From: Alicyclobacillus sp.
GTDB lineage: Bacteria > Bacillota > Bacilli > Alicyclobacillales > Alicyclobacillaceae
Reading direction: 5' to 3'
NCBI GenBank assembly: GCA_023512635.1
Contig: JAILZF010000004.1
Span: 1 to 35,906 of the forward strand
Length of the DNA stretch: 35,906 bases
The stretch's first letter is position 1. Each line of letters starts with the position of its first letter. The notes beneath the pieces are model-generated. The model saw only the letters and a list, made by a program, of their open reading frames with translations. It searched no databases and had not been told where the DNA came from. A program made the position numbers and the translations under genes. Below are positions 24,914 through 32,985 of this stretch, one piece after another.

Positions 24914-25366
24914 TTAAGATTCCTCCTTGAACGGCGTCGCCAACGCCAGCTCGGATGCCGCCTGCGCCAACCGTTCCAACGTTTGCACAAACGGTTCGGC
25001 TTGCTCACCGAGCTGTGCCAGACAACGGCCCACCGCGTCTGCGTGCAAAGCGGTAACGCGCCGCAAAGCAGCCTGACCGGCAGCCGTCAGGTGTACATGG
25101 ACCACCCGCCGATCCCGCTGGTCTCGTTGCCTTTCCACAAATCCGTGTTGCTCCAAACGGTCGAGCATGACGGTGATGGCGCTCGGTTTAACCGCCATCG
25201 ACTCCGCCAAAGAACTGACTGTGCATGCTTGCGACTGCTGCACAGCGTACAGCAACAACACCTGGCCCGGGGTCAATGGCTCTGGCAAAGCTGGGGTTAG
25301 CCACTGCCCCAGCTGTGTATTCAGCCGGTGCAACGCCTTTTGAAAGCGGCGAGCCAAATCGGACAT
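24914..25366 (-). CDS. MarR-family transcriptional regulator
   Basis: A 150-residue winged-helix repressor, expected to control its own operon with the downstream efflux pump. It shows the MarR core: TPGQVLLLYAVQQSQACTVS, then SLAESMAVKPSAITVMLDRL and the wing ERQRDQRDRRVVHVHLTAAG. The start chosen is ATG 25366 with AAAGGA at a proper distance; ATG 25372 is too close to that site and a further 26-codon upstream extension lacks one. Confidence 0.9.
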   Translation of the reverse strand: MSDLARRFQKALHRLNTQLGQWLTPALPEPLTPGQVLLLYAVQQSQACTVSSLAESMAVKPSAITVMLDRLEQHGFVERQRDQRDRRVVHVHLTAAGQAALRRVTALHADAVGRCLAQLGEQAEPFVQTLERLAQAASELALATPFKEES

Positions 25367-25491
25367 GGTCATCCTTCCTTTGGCATAGGCTTGCACGTGC
25401 GACGGCGAGCGCCACTTAGCACCCGCCAAGAACGGCGCCCCGTCCTGCACAAGCCAGGCTAGGTCTTAATTTCATCATTTAACTTTTTCAC

Positions 25492-25520
25492 AGTATAAAC
25501 ATATGCGTACATAAATGCAA
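25492..25520 (-). promoter_or_regulatory. Candidate promoter of the marR-efflux operon
   Basis: On the minus strand, -35 TTGCAT (25515-25520), 17-base spacer, -10 TATACT (25492-25497). AT-rich DNA just downstream (about 25470-25490, AAGTTAAATGATGAAATTAA) would cover the start site and is a candidate MarR operator, though its symmetry is poor. Confidence 0.45.
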
Positions 25521-25548
25521 GCGATCCCGCTCATCGAGATCGCTTGCA
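25516..25548 (-). terminator. Hairpin after the HAD phosphatase gene
   Basis: Perfect 11-base stem (TGCAAGCGATC/GATCGCTTGCA) with an 11-base loop. On the minus strand it is followed by TTTATG, a short T-rich end, and it lies 40 bases after the HAD gene stop. It overlaps the -35 of the marR promoter. Confidence 0.55.
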
Positions 25549-25587
25549 AGAGCTGTCGAAGGGTCAAGACAGCCAACAAGCAGCCGT

Positions 25588-26346
25588 TTAAGGGCCGGTT
25601 GCCTCTGCCCTTGCTGACAACAACCGTTCTATGGCACAGGCGACGCCGTCCTCTGCACACGTGGCTGTCACCCAAGCCGCCACGTCTTGTACTGGTTTGC
25701 TGGCGTTCCCCATGGCAATCCCACAGCCAGCCCAACGCAACATCGGCACGTCATTGCGACCGTCGCCAATGGCCACCACCTGGGAGGCGTCCAAGCCCAG
25801 CACGCGGCAGGCGACAGCCAAACCACTTGCTTTGCTCACCCCGGGCGGATTGATTTCAAGGTTGGCCGAGTTCGATTGCGTCAACTCATACGGTCCCAAT
25901 GCCTGCAGTTGGCGCCAAACGGCAGCCAACACCTCAGGGCGCTCAGCGTAACAACCAAACTTGAGCCACTGTTCACTCGCCACATCGGCCGGAAACTTGT
26001 CTTGCGGAAACACGCCGCTGACCGAAGCAGCCCAGTAAAAACACCCGGCCGCCTGCATGACGTCGAGCAGCTGCTGGACTTGCACCTGGGTGAACGGCGT
26101 ACGGGACAACAGCGTATCGCCAGCCCACACCTCCCCGCCATTCAATACCACAAACGGCGCTGTCAGCCCCAACTCGGTCACCAATGCCTGGACCAGCCCG
26201 TAACGGTGCCGGCCTGTGGCCAAGGTAACCTGCCAACCGGCTGCCAAAGCTGCTGCAATCGCAGACCGGTTACGATCGCTCACGTCACCATCAGGGCCTA
26301 ACAGGGTTCCGTCTAGGTCAAGGGCAATTAACCGCACTCCAGCCAT
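25588..26346 (-). CDS. Cof-type HAD-superfamily hydrolase
   Basis: A 252-residue phosphatase of the Cof/YwpJ group with a type IIB cap. The four HAD motifs are visible: LDLDGTLLGPDG, TLATGRH, Lys in GVSKASGLAVA, and IGDGRNDVPML. It should remove phosphate from sugar phosphates, nucleotides or cofactors; the substrate is open. ATG 26346 is preferred because GGAGTG lies six bases upstream; ATG 26364 adds six residues and has only a weak site. Confidence 0.88.
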   Translation of the reverse strand: MAGVRLIALDLDGTLLGPDGDVSDRNRSAIAAALAAGWQVTLATGRHRYGLVQALVTELGLTAPFVVLNGGEVWAGDTLLSRTPFTQVQVQQLLDVMQAAGCFYWAASVSGVFPQDKFPADVASEQWLKFGCYAERPEVLAAVWRQLQALGPYELTQSNSANLEINPPGVSKASGLAVACRVLGLDASQVVAIGDGRNDVPMLRWAGCGIAMGNASKPVQDVAAWVTATCAEDGVACAIERLLSARAEATGP

Positions 26347-26530
26347 CCGCTGCACTCCATTCATATTCCCATGCTACACAAGCGGCACAGCGACAGGCAA
26401 GACAAACCCGCGAGGTTGTACAGACCTGAAGGCCCTTCTATTTTCAGGAAACTCGTCCATCTTGAAGGAAAATTTCAAAAACTTCTTACGAGCAGCGAAA
26501 TATCCCCTTTCCCGCACTCCCACAGGCACC

Positions 26531-26536
26531 TATAAT
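26531..26536 (+). promoter_or_regulatory. Candidate -10 element for the polysaccharide deacetylase gene
   Basis: Perfect TATAAT about 100 bases upstream of the start at 26637, but no good -35 at 17 bases. An activator or a different spacing may be needed. The leader of about 95 bases is not a riboswitch I recognise. Confidence 0.35.
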
Positions 26537-26636
26537 GAATCTACACAAAAAGTTCACAGACCAGAGAGAATGCAATGCGGCAAGCAGCCGTGAGGCGCGG
26601 CCAACTTGCAGGGACTCATGGGGATGGGGGTTTTAT

Positions 26637-27677
26637 ATGCGCCGCAGCGCACTCTTTGCCAGCCTTGCCGCTTTGCTGGCTGCCGGGGTAGCCGGTGCTG
26701 CTGTCCAAGGCTCTTACTCCACCACGGCACCTAACGCAGAAGCTGCCTCACCACGACCTGTTACCCCCGCGGCATCCACTGTTCGACCTGCCGCGGTGAC
26801 CGTGAGCACTGCCACCAGTTCACACACCCTGCCGGCCGCTGACGAAGGCACCGTCCCCTCCACCCACGTCCGGTATACCACCGGTTTGACTCCGGCGTCC
26901 AACGCTCAAGGTGTGTACTACCAAAACCGAGTGGTGGTCTTGACCTTTCACGACATCTCGCCGACCTTTAAGTCGCACTGGACCATGACTCCCGAGCAGT
27001 TCACGGCCGACCTGGACGCTTTGCAGAAAGCCCATTTTAACGTCATCAGCAACGACCAGTTTGTCCGATTTTTACGCCATCAGGGGCGTGTGCCGGACAA
27101 CGCAGTCTTGTTGACTTTTGATGACGGCTACGAGGACATGTATACGTACGCCTTGCCAGCCTTACAACAGCACCATATGCAAGGTACGTTTTTCATCATT
27201 GTCGGGACGGCGGACGGTAAAAACGGCGGACAGCTGAAATACCTGACCTGGCAGGAACTGCAGACGATGCACGACGCCGGTATGGTGTTGGCCAGCCATA
27301 CCTACAACAGCCATTTCCACGTGAAGGAAAACGGCCGCTTGATCCCGGTGTTTGACACCCCCACAGTCATCAACCATCAGCAGGAGACGGAGGCCCAGTA
27401 CGAAGCGCGTATACTGGCCGACTTTAAGCAGGCAAAAAACGAACTAGAAACCCATTTGCACAGTCCCGTGATCGAAATGGCATGGCCGTACGGCTGGGGG
27501 ACACAAACGGCCACCCGTGTAGCCGAGTCGGCCGGTTACCAGTTGTTGTTTACCACCACCCCCGGTCCCGTGACGCCGTGGACGTCCCTCTCCGACATCC
27601 CGCGCATCGACATCGGGTATGACGACATGTCACCAACGGAGGCGATTGCCTCGATTATTCAAACAGCCCGCGGCTGA
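26637..27677 (+). CDS. Exported polysaccharide deacetylase (PgaB/IcaB-like NodB domain)
   Basis: A 346-residue secreted protein. It starts with a signal peptide (MRRSALFASLAALLAAGVAG), then a Ser/Thr/Ala/Pro-rich linker to about residue 85. The catalytic domain follows, beginning VVVLTFHDISPTF. The metal-site aspartates are in LLTFDDGYED and the histidines in ASHTYNSHFH; MAWPYGWG is a later family motif. The layout fits deacetylases that act on poly-N-acetylglucosamine in biofilm matrix more than peptidoglycan ones, but this is not certain. Start ATG 26637 has GATGGGGGT upstream; an in-frame ATG at 26535 would put 34 polar residues before the signal peptide and is rejected. Stands alone. Confidence 0.88.
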   Translation: MRRSALFASLAALLAAGVAGAAVQGSYSTTAPNAEAASPRPVTPAASTVRPAAVTVSTATSSHTLPAADEGTVPSTHVRYTTGLTPASNAQGVYYQNRVVVLTFHDISPTFKSHWTMTPEQFTADLDALQKAHFNVISNDQFVRFLRHQGRVPDNAVLLTFDDGYEDMYTYALPALQQHHMQGTFFIIVGTADGKNGGQLKYLTWQELQTMHDAGMVLASHTYNSHFHVKENGRLIPVFDTPTVINHQQETEAQYEARILADFKQAKNELETHLHSPVIEMAWPYGWGTQTATRVAESAGYQLLFTTTPGPVTPWTSLSDIPRIDIGYDDMSPTEAIASIIQTARG

Positions 27678-27695
27678 AGCCGTTCAATCGCCCAC

Positions 27696-28436
27696 TCACA
27701 CCTCCAAGCGCTGCAGGGTGTACACCCGCTCAGCCGGTTGCCCCCATGCAGCGCTTGCTTCCATGAGTAACTGCTCGACCGCCACACCGTGAGGATAGTG
27801 CGTCAATACCAACCGGCGGACACCTGCCTGACGAGCCACGCGCCCCGCTTGCCCGGCCGTCAGGTGCCCCGCTTGGGCAGCCGCTGCCTCCTGCCCGTCT
27901 GGAAAGCTGGCTTCACACAAGAACACGTCTGCCCCGCGTGCCACCTCGGTCAACTCGGGGCAAAACGCAGAGTCGGCCGAAAACGCGAAGACCTTTCCTT
28001 CCGCTGCTACACGCACCGCCAGGCACTCCACCGGATGCCGCGTTTGGACAAACGACCAGGTGGCCCCGGCACATACCACCTGTTGACCTGCGGACAGAGG
28101 CGTCCAATCCACGCCTGGCTCTCTGCGCAACTCCGCCTCTGCCCGCGGCTGGCCTGGGGGCGTATACACTGCCAACGGTTGGCGCAGTTGCCCTTGCAGG
28201 CGTGCCAGCAACACAGCATAGACCAACGTGCCTAGGTCTGCCGCGTGGTCATGGTGATGGTGTGTAACCACCACCCCAGCCAGATCTGGAATAGCACAGA
28301 CTTTTCCGAGTTGTGACAACACGCCAGATCCGCAGTCAAGCAACACCTTTCCGCCGGGTAGTTCCAACAGGAAACCGGTGGTTGCTTCCCCTGGCTCTGG
28401 ATACGCTCCCCAGTACCCCAACACATGCACACGCAT
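27696..28436 (-). CDS. MBL-fold hydrolase (YhfI/RNase Z-like)
   Basis: A 246-residue soluble metallo-beta-lactamase-fold protein. It begins MRVHVLGYWGAYPEPGEATT, then has the metal site THHHHDHAADLG, an aspartate in FAFSADSAFCPEL, and a late His in VLTHYPHG. It resembles the small RNase Z-like group including B. subtilis YhfI, whose substrate is not established. Start ATG 28436 has AAAGGGGG upstream; longer frames overlap the divergent promoter region. Confidence 0.85.
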   Translation of the reverse strand: MRVHVLGYWGAYPEPGEATTGFLLELPGGKVLLDCGSGVLSQLGKVCAIPDLAGVVVTHHHHDHAADLGTLVYAVLLARLQGQLRQPLAVYTPPGQPRAEAELRREPGVDWTPLSAGQQVVCAGATWSFVQTRHPVECLAVRVAAEGKVFAFSADSAFCPELTEVARGADVFLCEASFPDGQEAAAAQAGHLTAGQAGRVARQAGVRRLVLTHYPHGVAVEQLLMEASAAWGQPAERVYTLQRLEV

Positions 28437-28539
28437 CCCGTATCCCCCTTTGGCGGCAGGTGCACACCCCACCGTGTCCGCCCATATATGTAAATCACCA
28501 TGCCCGCTGACTGGCATGCAGCCGAAAGGAGGTACTCCC

Positions 28540-29007
28540 GTGCAGGACCCCGCCAACCTGAACGTGTACGCTGCCGTGCTTCACCACGTCGGGCTCAGTT
28601 TGCAAGCAGAGCAGGTGTTTTGTTCCATCGTCACTGAAATGAAATTTATGCCGGCGTTTCGAGATGACCCTCACCTGCAAACCGTACACAAAGAAAACTA
28701 TGAAACAAGCTACCACCGGAACACTGCAGCTGGCAACCTGCGCCGGTTGCTCACCGGTGCGTTTGCCGAGGAAGACATGCTCGTACTGATGACCATCGAG
28801 TGTTTTGTCGAAGCGAAAGCGCACGATCTCGCTGCTGAACAAGCCTTGCGCGCCATCCCTGCAACCACAGAATCGCAACAACACTGGTTGCGCGCGGCCG
28901 AGCGCTGGCACATGCGCAGGCGGCGAGAGCTCAGCCGGGCCAAGCGCATCCTGCGTAGCCACGTCTCTGCCGAGACTTGGCAAAAAGGGGTGGCGTTGGC
29001 GGAGTAA
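28540..29007 (+). CDS. Helical cytoplasmic protein, function unknown
   Basis: A 155-residue protein that I do not recognise. It is mostly alpha-helical and charged, with no signal peptide or membrane segment. It contains acidic/histidine clusters (EEDMLVLMTIECFVEAKAHD) that faintly recall ferritin-like helices, but no full di-iron motif. The C-terminus is strongly basic (RWHMRRRRELSRAKRILRSH), which could bind nucleic acid. The GTG start has a strong AAAGGAGG site seven bases upstream, so the gene is real; an ATG at 28515 would place that site inside the gene. Divergent from the YhfI-like gene and convergent with glycerate kinase. Confidence 0.6.
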   Translation: MQDPANLNVYAAVLHHVGLSLQAEQVFCSIVTEMKFMPAFRDDPHLQTVHKENYETSYHRNTAAGNLRRLLTGAFAEEDMLVLMTIECFVEAKAHDLAAEQALRAIPATTESQQHWLRAAERWHMRRRRELSRAKRILRSHVSAETWQKGVALAE

Positions 29008-29081
29008 CCGTCGTCCGTGACCACCGCCGTGCGCCACCATGCGCATCCGTCGACAGGGTCCGGCACCCTTCCACCCTCAGA

Positions 29082-30260
29082 TCAGATCACCCTTGTCACA
29101 TCCTGTCTCCCATCTGGACCGGCACCGTCCGCTGCGCTGGCGGCGCGGATGAGTCGTACAACGTTGCGGGCGGCGGCCGCCAGCCGTTGTGGGGCTTCTG
29201 CCAACGCCTGTGCCAGTGGAACAGGCGCCGTCACCGCTGCGTGCAGGCTGATAAAATACGCCCACAACGCCTCTGCCCCAGGCCCTAAGCTACCCGACAG
29301 CAGCACAGGCCGCGCCCCTGCCTGACGGGCGTACCAAGCCACCCAGTAGGGCACCTTACCGCGCAGAGTCTGGCTGTCGCTGCACCCCTCCCCAGTGATC
29401 ACCCAGTCGCCAGGTTGCAAAGCCGAGGCCAATCCGTTGGCTTCTGCTACCAAACGCGCCCCCGGTTGTAAGCGTGCACCCAGCGCCAACAAGGCAAAAC
29501 CCAACCCCCCCGCCGCTCCCGCGCCAGGTGTGTTGCGCAAAGGCCGGCCGGTCCAAGCTTCTATCCGGTCTGCCCAGCGCCTTAAGCCAGCATCCAAGCG
29601 CTGTACCTGCTCGGGTGTCGCTCCTTTCTGCGGGCCGAAGACAGCACTCGCGCCTTCGGGACCGCACAAGGGATTGGTGACATCACACGCCACCACCAGT
29701 TCGCACGCCGCCAGACGCGGGTCCAATCCACTCGGGTCAAGTGCGGCCAACTCCTGCAATCCTGCACCCGTTGGTGTGACGTCTGCCCCATGAGCGTCTG
29801 TCGCACGCAGTCCGAGTGCAGTCAACATCCCCAATCCGCCATCGTTGCAAGCACTGCCTCCCAGCCCAATCAACACGCGGCGATAGCCGAGACGAAGTGC
29901 TTCCCGTAACGCCTCACCCAAGCCGCGGGACGAGGTGAGCTCCGGGTTCCGCCGGTGTTCCGGCACTTGCGTCAAACCTGCCACGCCCGCCACCTCTACC
30001 ACAGCGGTGCAGCCATCCCCCAACACCCCGAGCGAGGCTGTCAGCGGCTCAAGCAACGGCCCCGTCACTTGGATGGACCTACAGTATCCGCCAGTGGCCG
30101 CCACCAGCGCTGCGACTGTGCCTTCCCCGCCATCGGCCATTGGAAACAGGCAGACCTCTGCCGCCGGCGCTTCCTGCCGCACAGCCGCCGCCACCACCTC
30201 AGCCGCGTCAGCTGCAGTCAGACTCCCTTTAAACGAGTCGGGTGCTATGACAAAGCGCAC
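29082..30260 (-). CDS. glxK: Glycerate kinase
   Basis: Phosphorylates glycerate with ATP (GarK/GlxK family). The 392-residue length is typical. Markers: N-terminal APDSFKGSLTAADAAEVV, PMADGGEGT, LIGLGGSACNDGGLGM, ACDVTNPLCGPEGASAVFGP, and VITGEGCSDSQTLRGKVP. GTG start with a GGGGGGAAGGG site upstream. An SDR dehydrogenase gene lies 103 bases upstream in the same direction; a joint role in glycerate or sugar-acid use is possible but not shown. Confidence 0.93.
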   Translation of the reverse strand: MRFVIAPDSFKGSLTAADAAEVVAAAVRQEAPAAEVCLFPMADGGEGTVAALVAATGGYCRSIQVTGPLLEPLTASLGVLGDGCTAVVEVAGVAGLTQVPEHRRNPELTSSRGLGEALREALRLGYRRVLIGLGGSACNDGGLGMLTALGLRATDAHGADVTPTGAGLQELAALDPSGLDPRLAACELVVACDVTNPLCGPEGASAVFGPQKGATPEQVQRLDAGLRRWADRIEAWTGRPLRNTPGAGAAGGLGFALLALGARLQPGARLVAEANGLASALQPGDWVITGEGCSDSQTLRGKVPYWVAWYARQAGARPVLLSGSLGPGAEALWAYFISLHAAVTAPVPLAQALAEAPQRLAAAARNVVRLIRAASAADGAGPDGRQDVTRVI

Positions 30261-30363
30261 GCCCTTCCCCCCTTATAGAGCCCCCGTTACAAGCTGCTGT
30301 TACATCACAACCCCCTGCTGCCTGCGTGGCCGTCAAGGTACAACACGGAAGAGATCATTGTCC

Positions 30364-31119
30364 TTACGGCTCGTAGATCATTTTGCGTGTCATGCCTCCG
30401 TCTACCACCAGATTGATACCTGTGACAAAACGGTTTTCAGGATGCGTTAAGTACAAGCAAGCGCGCGCGATGTCAACCGGACGGCCAACCCAACCTGCCG
30501 GGTGCTGAGCGTGGTCTTGGGGACGTAAAGTCGTGTAATCGCCTGTTTCAATCCAGCCTGGGCTGATGGCGTTCACGCGAATCCCAAGCGGACCCAACGA
30601 GATGGCCAACGCATGCGTCAGCGCCAGCAGCCCGCCTTTAGACGCCGCGTACGCCTCACTGTTAGGCTCGGACATGAGAGCCCGGGTAGAGGCAATGTTA
30701 ACGATGGCTCCACGGCCCAGCTTTCGCATGATGCGTGCCGCCGCCTGTGCACATAGAAATGCCCCTCGCAGATTGGTGTTGAGCACGTCGTCCCAAGCCT
30801 CCACAGACAGCTCCAGTGGCGACTGCCAACGCGTCACCCCGGCGTTGTTGATCAGCACCTCCAACCGCCCGCTGGCCGCGGCAGCCGCCATCAACGCTGT
30901 CACGTCCGCAGGCTGGCGGACGTCAGCCACCACCTCCCGGACGTCGCCCCCCTGTGCCTGCAGGCGATTGGCTGCCTCCGCCAGCCGTGCTGGGTCTTTG
31001 TCCGCCATCACCACCCGCGCCCCTTGGCGGGCGTACGCTTCAGCCACCGCGTAACCTATCCCCTGCGCCGCACCTGTCACCACCACCGTGGTCCCATGGT
31101 AATCCCGCTCCTCTGCCAT
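30364..31119 (-). CDS. Short-chain dehydrogenase/reductase (classical SDR)
   Basis: A 251-residue NAD(P)-dependent oxidoreductase. Cofactor site TGAAQGIG, Asp in ADKD that favours NAD(H), NNAG, active-site Ser in IVNIASTRA, and YAASK catalytic pair. The C-terminus has GIRVNAISPGWI and VVDGG, standard for the glucose-dehydrogenase/3-ketoacyl reductase group. Substrate unknown. Start ATG 31119 has AAGGAGGAG eight bases upstream; the longer frame to 31188 has no site. Confidence 0.9.
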   Translation of the reverse strand: MAEERDYHGTTVVVTGAAQGIGYAVAEAYARQGARVVMADKDPARLAEAANRLQAQGGDVREVVADVRQPADVTALMAAAAASGRLEVLINNAGVTRWQSPLELSVEAWDDVLNTNLRGAFLCAQAAARIMRKLGRGAIVNIASTRALMSEPNSEAYAASKGGLLALTHALAISLGPLGIRVNAISPGWIETGDYTTLRPQDHAQHPAGWVGRPVDIARACLYLTHPENRFVTGINLVVDGGMTRKMIYEP

Positions 31120-31318
31120 CTGTATGCTCCTCCTTGTCGCCACCGCGGCTCCCCTTTCAGCTGCCTCTGGCTGTCGCGGCCTAAGCATGTTATTGTAATA
31201 ATCAATTCAACCTCCTATCCCGTCTGCCCACTGGACAAGGGACCGCATCTCACAGGCTTGTCTGCGAGGACCCCCGCCGTTCTGCAGGGGTTCGGCAAGT
31301 TGCAAAGGAGCGTTGCTG

Positions 31319-32122
31319 GTGAACGTCGTCGAATTTCGAGGTGTGGTCTGGCGCCGCGGTGCCGACACCATCCTGCAGCATGTCGATTGGCGCGTCGAAC
31401 CCGGCCAGCACTGGGCCCTCATTGGATGCAACGGTTCTGGCAAGACCACCATCCTGCGCATGATCAACGGTTACCTGTGGCCGACGGCAGGCCGTATCGA
31501 GGTGCTGGGCCAGCGTTTTGGCTCGTGCGATATGCGTGAACTGCGCAGATCCATTGGCCTGGTGAGTTCCTCCCTGCAGGAGCAAGTGCAATCAGGACAC
31601 GCGACAGAATCCGCTCTCGAAGTGGTGTTGAGTGGCAAGTTTTCCTCCATCGGGTTGTATGACGACGTAGCTGACGCCGACGTCGCCGACGCCTGTGCCC
31701 TGCTCGACCGCTTCGGGTGTCTGTATCTGGCCGAACGGCCTTTCCACACCTTGTCCCAGGGAGAAAAACAGCGGGTTTTGCTGGCGCGCGCCTGGATGGC
31801 CAAACCGCAACTGTTGATCCTCGATGAACCGTGCACAGGCTTAGACATCTTAGCGCGTGAGCACCTGCTGCAGGCCGTCCAGGTCCTGGCCCACGCAGAC
31901 GACGCGCCCACCCTTTTGTATGTCACCCATCACATTGAAGAAATTTTGCCTGCCATCACCCACGTTCTCTTGTTGAAAGCTGGCCGGGTGGTCGCCGCAG
32001 GAGAAAAACACCGTATCTTGACCGATCCGCTGTTGTCCGAGACCTTTTCCATTCCCGTCTCGGTCACCTGGCAAGATGACCGCCCCTGGCTTCGCCTGGC
32101 ACCCGCCAGCGTCACGCAGTAA
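31319..32122 (+). CDS. Stand-alone ABC ATPase (YlmA/ModF-like)
   Basis: A 267-residue ABC protein with Walker A GCNGSGKTT, signature LSQGEKQR, Walker B LLILDEP and H-loop THHIEEI. It resembles the YlmA/ModF-like group of single ATPases with no adjacent permease, and none is seen here. Role unknown; a soluble role is possible. The GTG at 31319 is eight bases after AAAGGAG; the TTG at 31313 is too close to that site. Confidence 0.85.
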   Translation: MNVVEFRGVVWRRGADTILQHVDWRVEPGQHWALIGCNGSGKTTILRMINGYLWPTAGRIEVLGQRFGSCDMRELRRSIGLVSSSLQEQVQSGHATESALEVVLSGKFSSIGLYDDVADADVADACALLDRFGCLYLAERPFHTLSQGEKQRVLLARAWMAKPQLLILDEPCTGLDILAREHLLQAVQVLAHADDAPTLLYVTHHIEEILPAITHVLLLKAGRVVAAGEKHRILTDPLLSETFSIPVSVTWQDDRPWLRLAPASVTQ

Positions 32123-32164
32123 CCTGCCCGGTGCCGCACAAGGCTTGTCAGCCGGCATGCGTGC

Positions 32165-32216
32165 GCAGGGCCTGCGCCTGCGCAGGCCCTGCCATCCGGC
32201 CTGTACCCGACAGGCC
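32165..32216. repeat. Two tandem palindromic hairpins between convergent genes
   Basis: First: a perfect 13-base stem GCAGGGCCTGCGC (32165-32177) with its complement (32180-32192) and only two bases between. Second: GGCCTGT-acccg-ACAGGCC (32198-32216). Both are built on a CAGGCC(C)TG core. No T tracts. Position between the 3' ends of the ABC and DedA genes suggests a bidirectional transcript end or a REP-like element. Confidence 0.6.
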
Positions 32217-32289
32217 TGCCATTCCCAAGCCTATCGCAGAGCTCCTGCCGCACCACGCCGCTGCTTTCCCTACCGTACAGCGACGGCGC

Positions 32290-32898
32290 CTACCTGGAGG
32301 CCTGCCGGTGGCGACGGCGCCAAACCTTCCAAGAAATATAAATCGCTGCCAACACCACCACCCCCGCCACCAACTGCCAGACGTATTGGCTTAGCAGCGC
32401 GTGGTAGTGCAGCCAAGCCCGCCCGATGTACTTGCCTAAGACAATAAACACCGCAGCCCAGACTGCTGCACCTACCACGGTATAGACTGTAAACAAGAGC
32501 GGCCGCATGCGGTTGATACCAGCAATATACGGCACCAACACGCGAATGCCGGCGATGAACTTGGAAAACAGCAGAACACTGGCTTGATACTTGGCAAACG
32601 TCGCCTCGGCGCGGGCCAACCGTTCCGCATGGATGCCAATATATCGCCCGTAGCGAGCCACCACGGGCCGCCCGAGAAAGCGCCCAATGAGATAGGCTAT
32701 GCCAGCGCCCACGGTGTGCCCGCCGGCTGCCGCCAGCAACAGGGGAAATAGAGAGAACACGCCTTGCGTCCAGGCAATGCCCGCCAGTGTCAAGGTAGTC
32801 TCTGCCGGAAATGGAATACCTACCATTTCCAGCATGAGCACCGCAAACACCCCAGCATATCCGTAGTGATGGAGCAAGGCATGGATGTTGATATGCAC
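32290..32898 (-). CDS. DedA-family (VTT domain) membrane protein
   Basis: A 202-residue polytopic membrane protein. Markers: the start YGYAGVFAVLMLEMVGIPFP, AETTLTLAG, and GRFLGRPVVARYGRY, then FSKFIAGIRVLVPYIAGINR, the amphipathic re-entrant region of DedA proteins. The family is linked to flipping of undecaprenyl phosphate or phosphatidylethanolamine and to envelope integrity; which lipid applies here is unknown. GTG start with AAAGGGG upstream. It lies 87 bases downstream of the PhoR-like kinase gene in the same direction. Confidence 0.9.
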   Translation of the reverse strand: MHINIHALLHHYGYAGVFAVLMLEMVGIPFPAETTLTLAGIAWTQGVFSLFPLLLAAAGGHTVGAGIAYLIGRFLGRPVVARYGRYIGIHAERLARAEATFAKYQASVLLFSKFIAGIRVLVPYIAGINRMRPLLFTVYTVVGAAVWAAVFIVLGKYIGRAWLHYHALLSQYVWQLVAGVVVLAAIYISWKVWRRRHRQASR

Positions 32899-32985
32899 GC
32901 ACCTACCCCTTTCCGCTCAACCGCGTACCCGCCGCACGTCCGTTTGGCCCTAGTGTAGCGTAACACACCAAGGGATGCTATGGCC

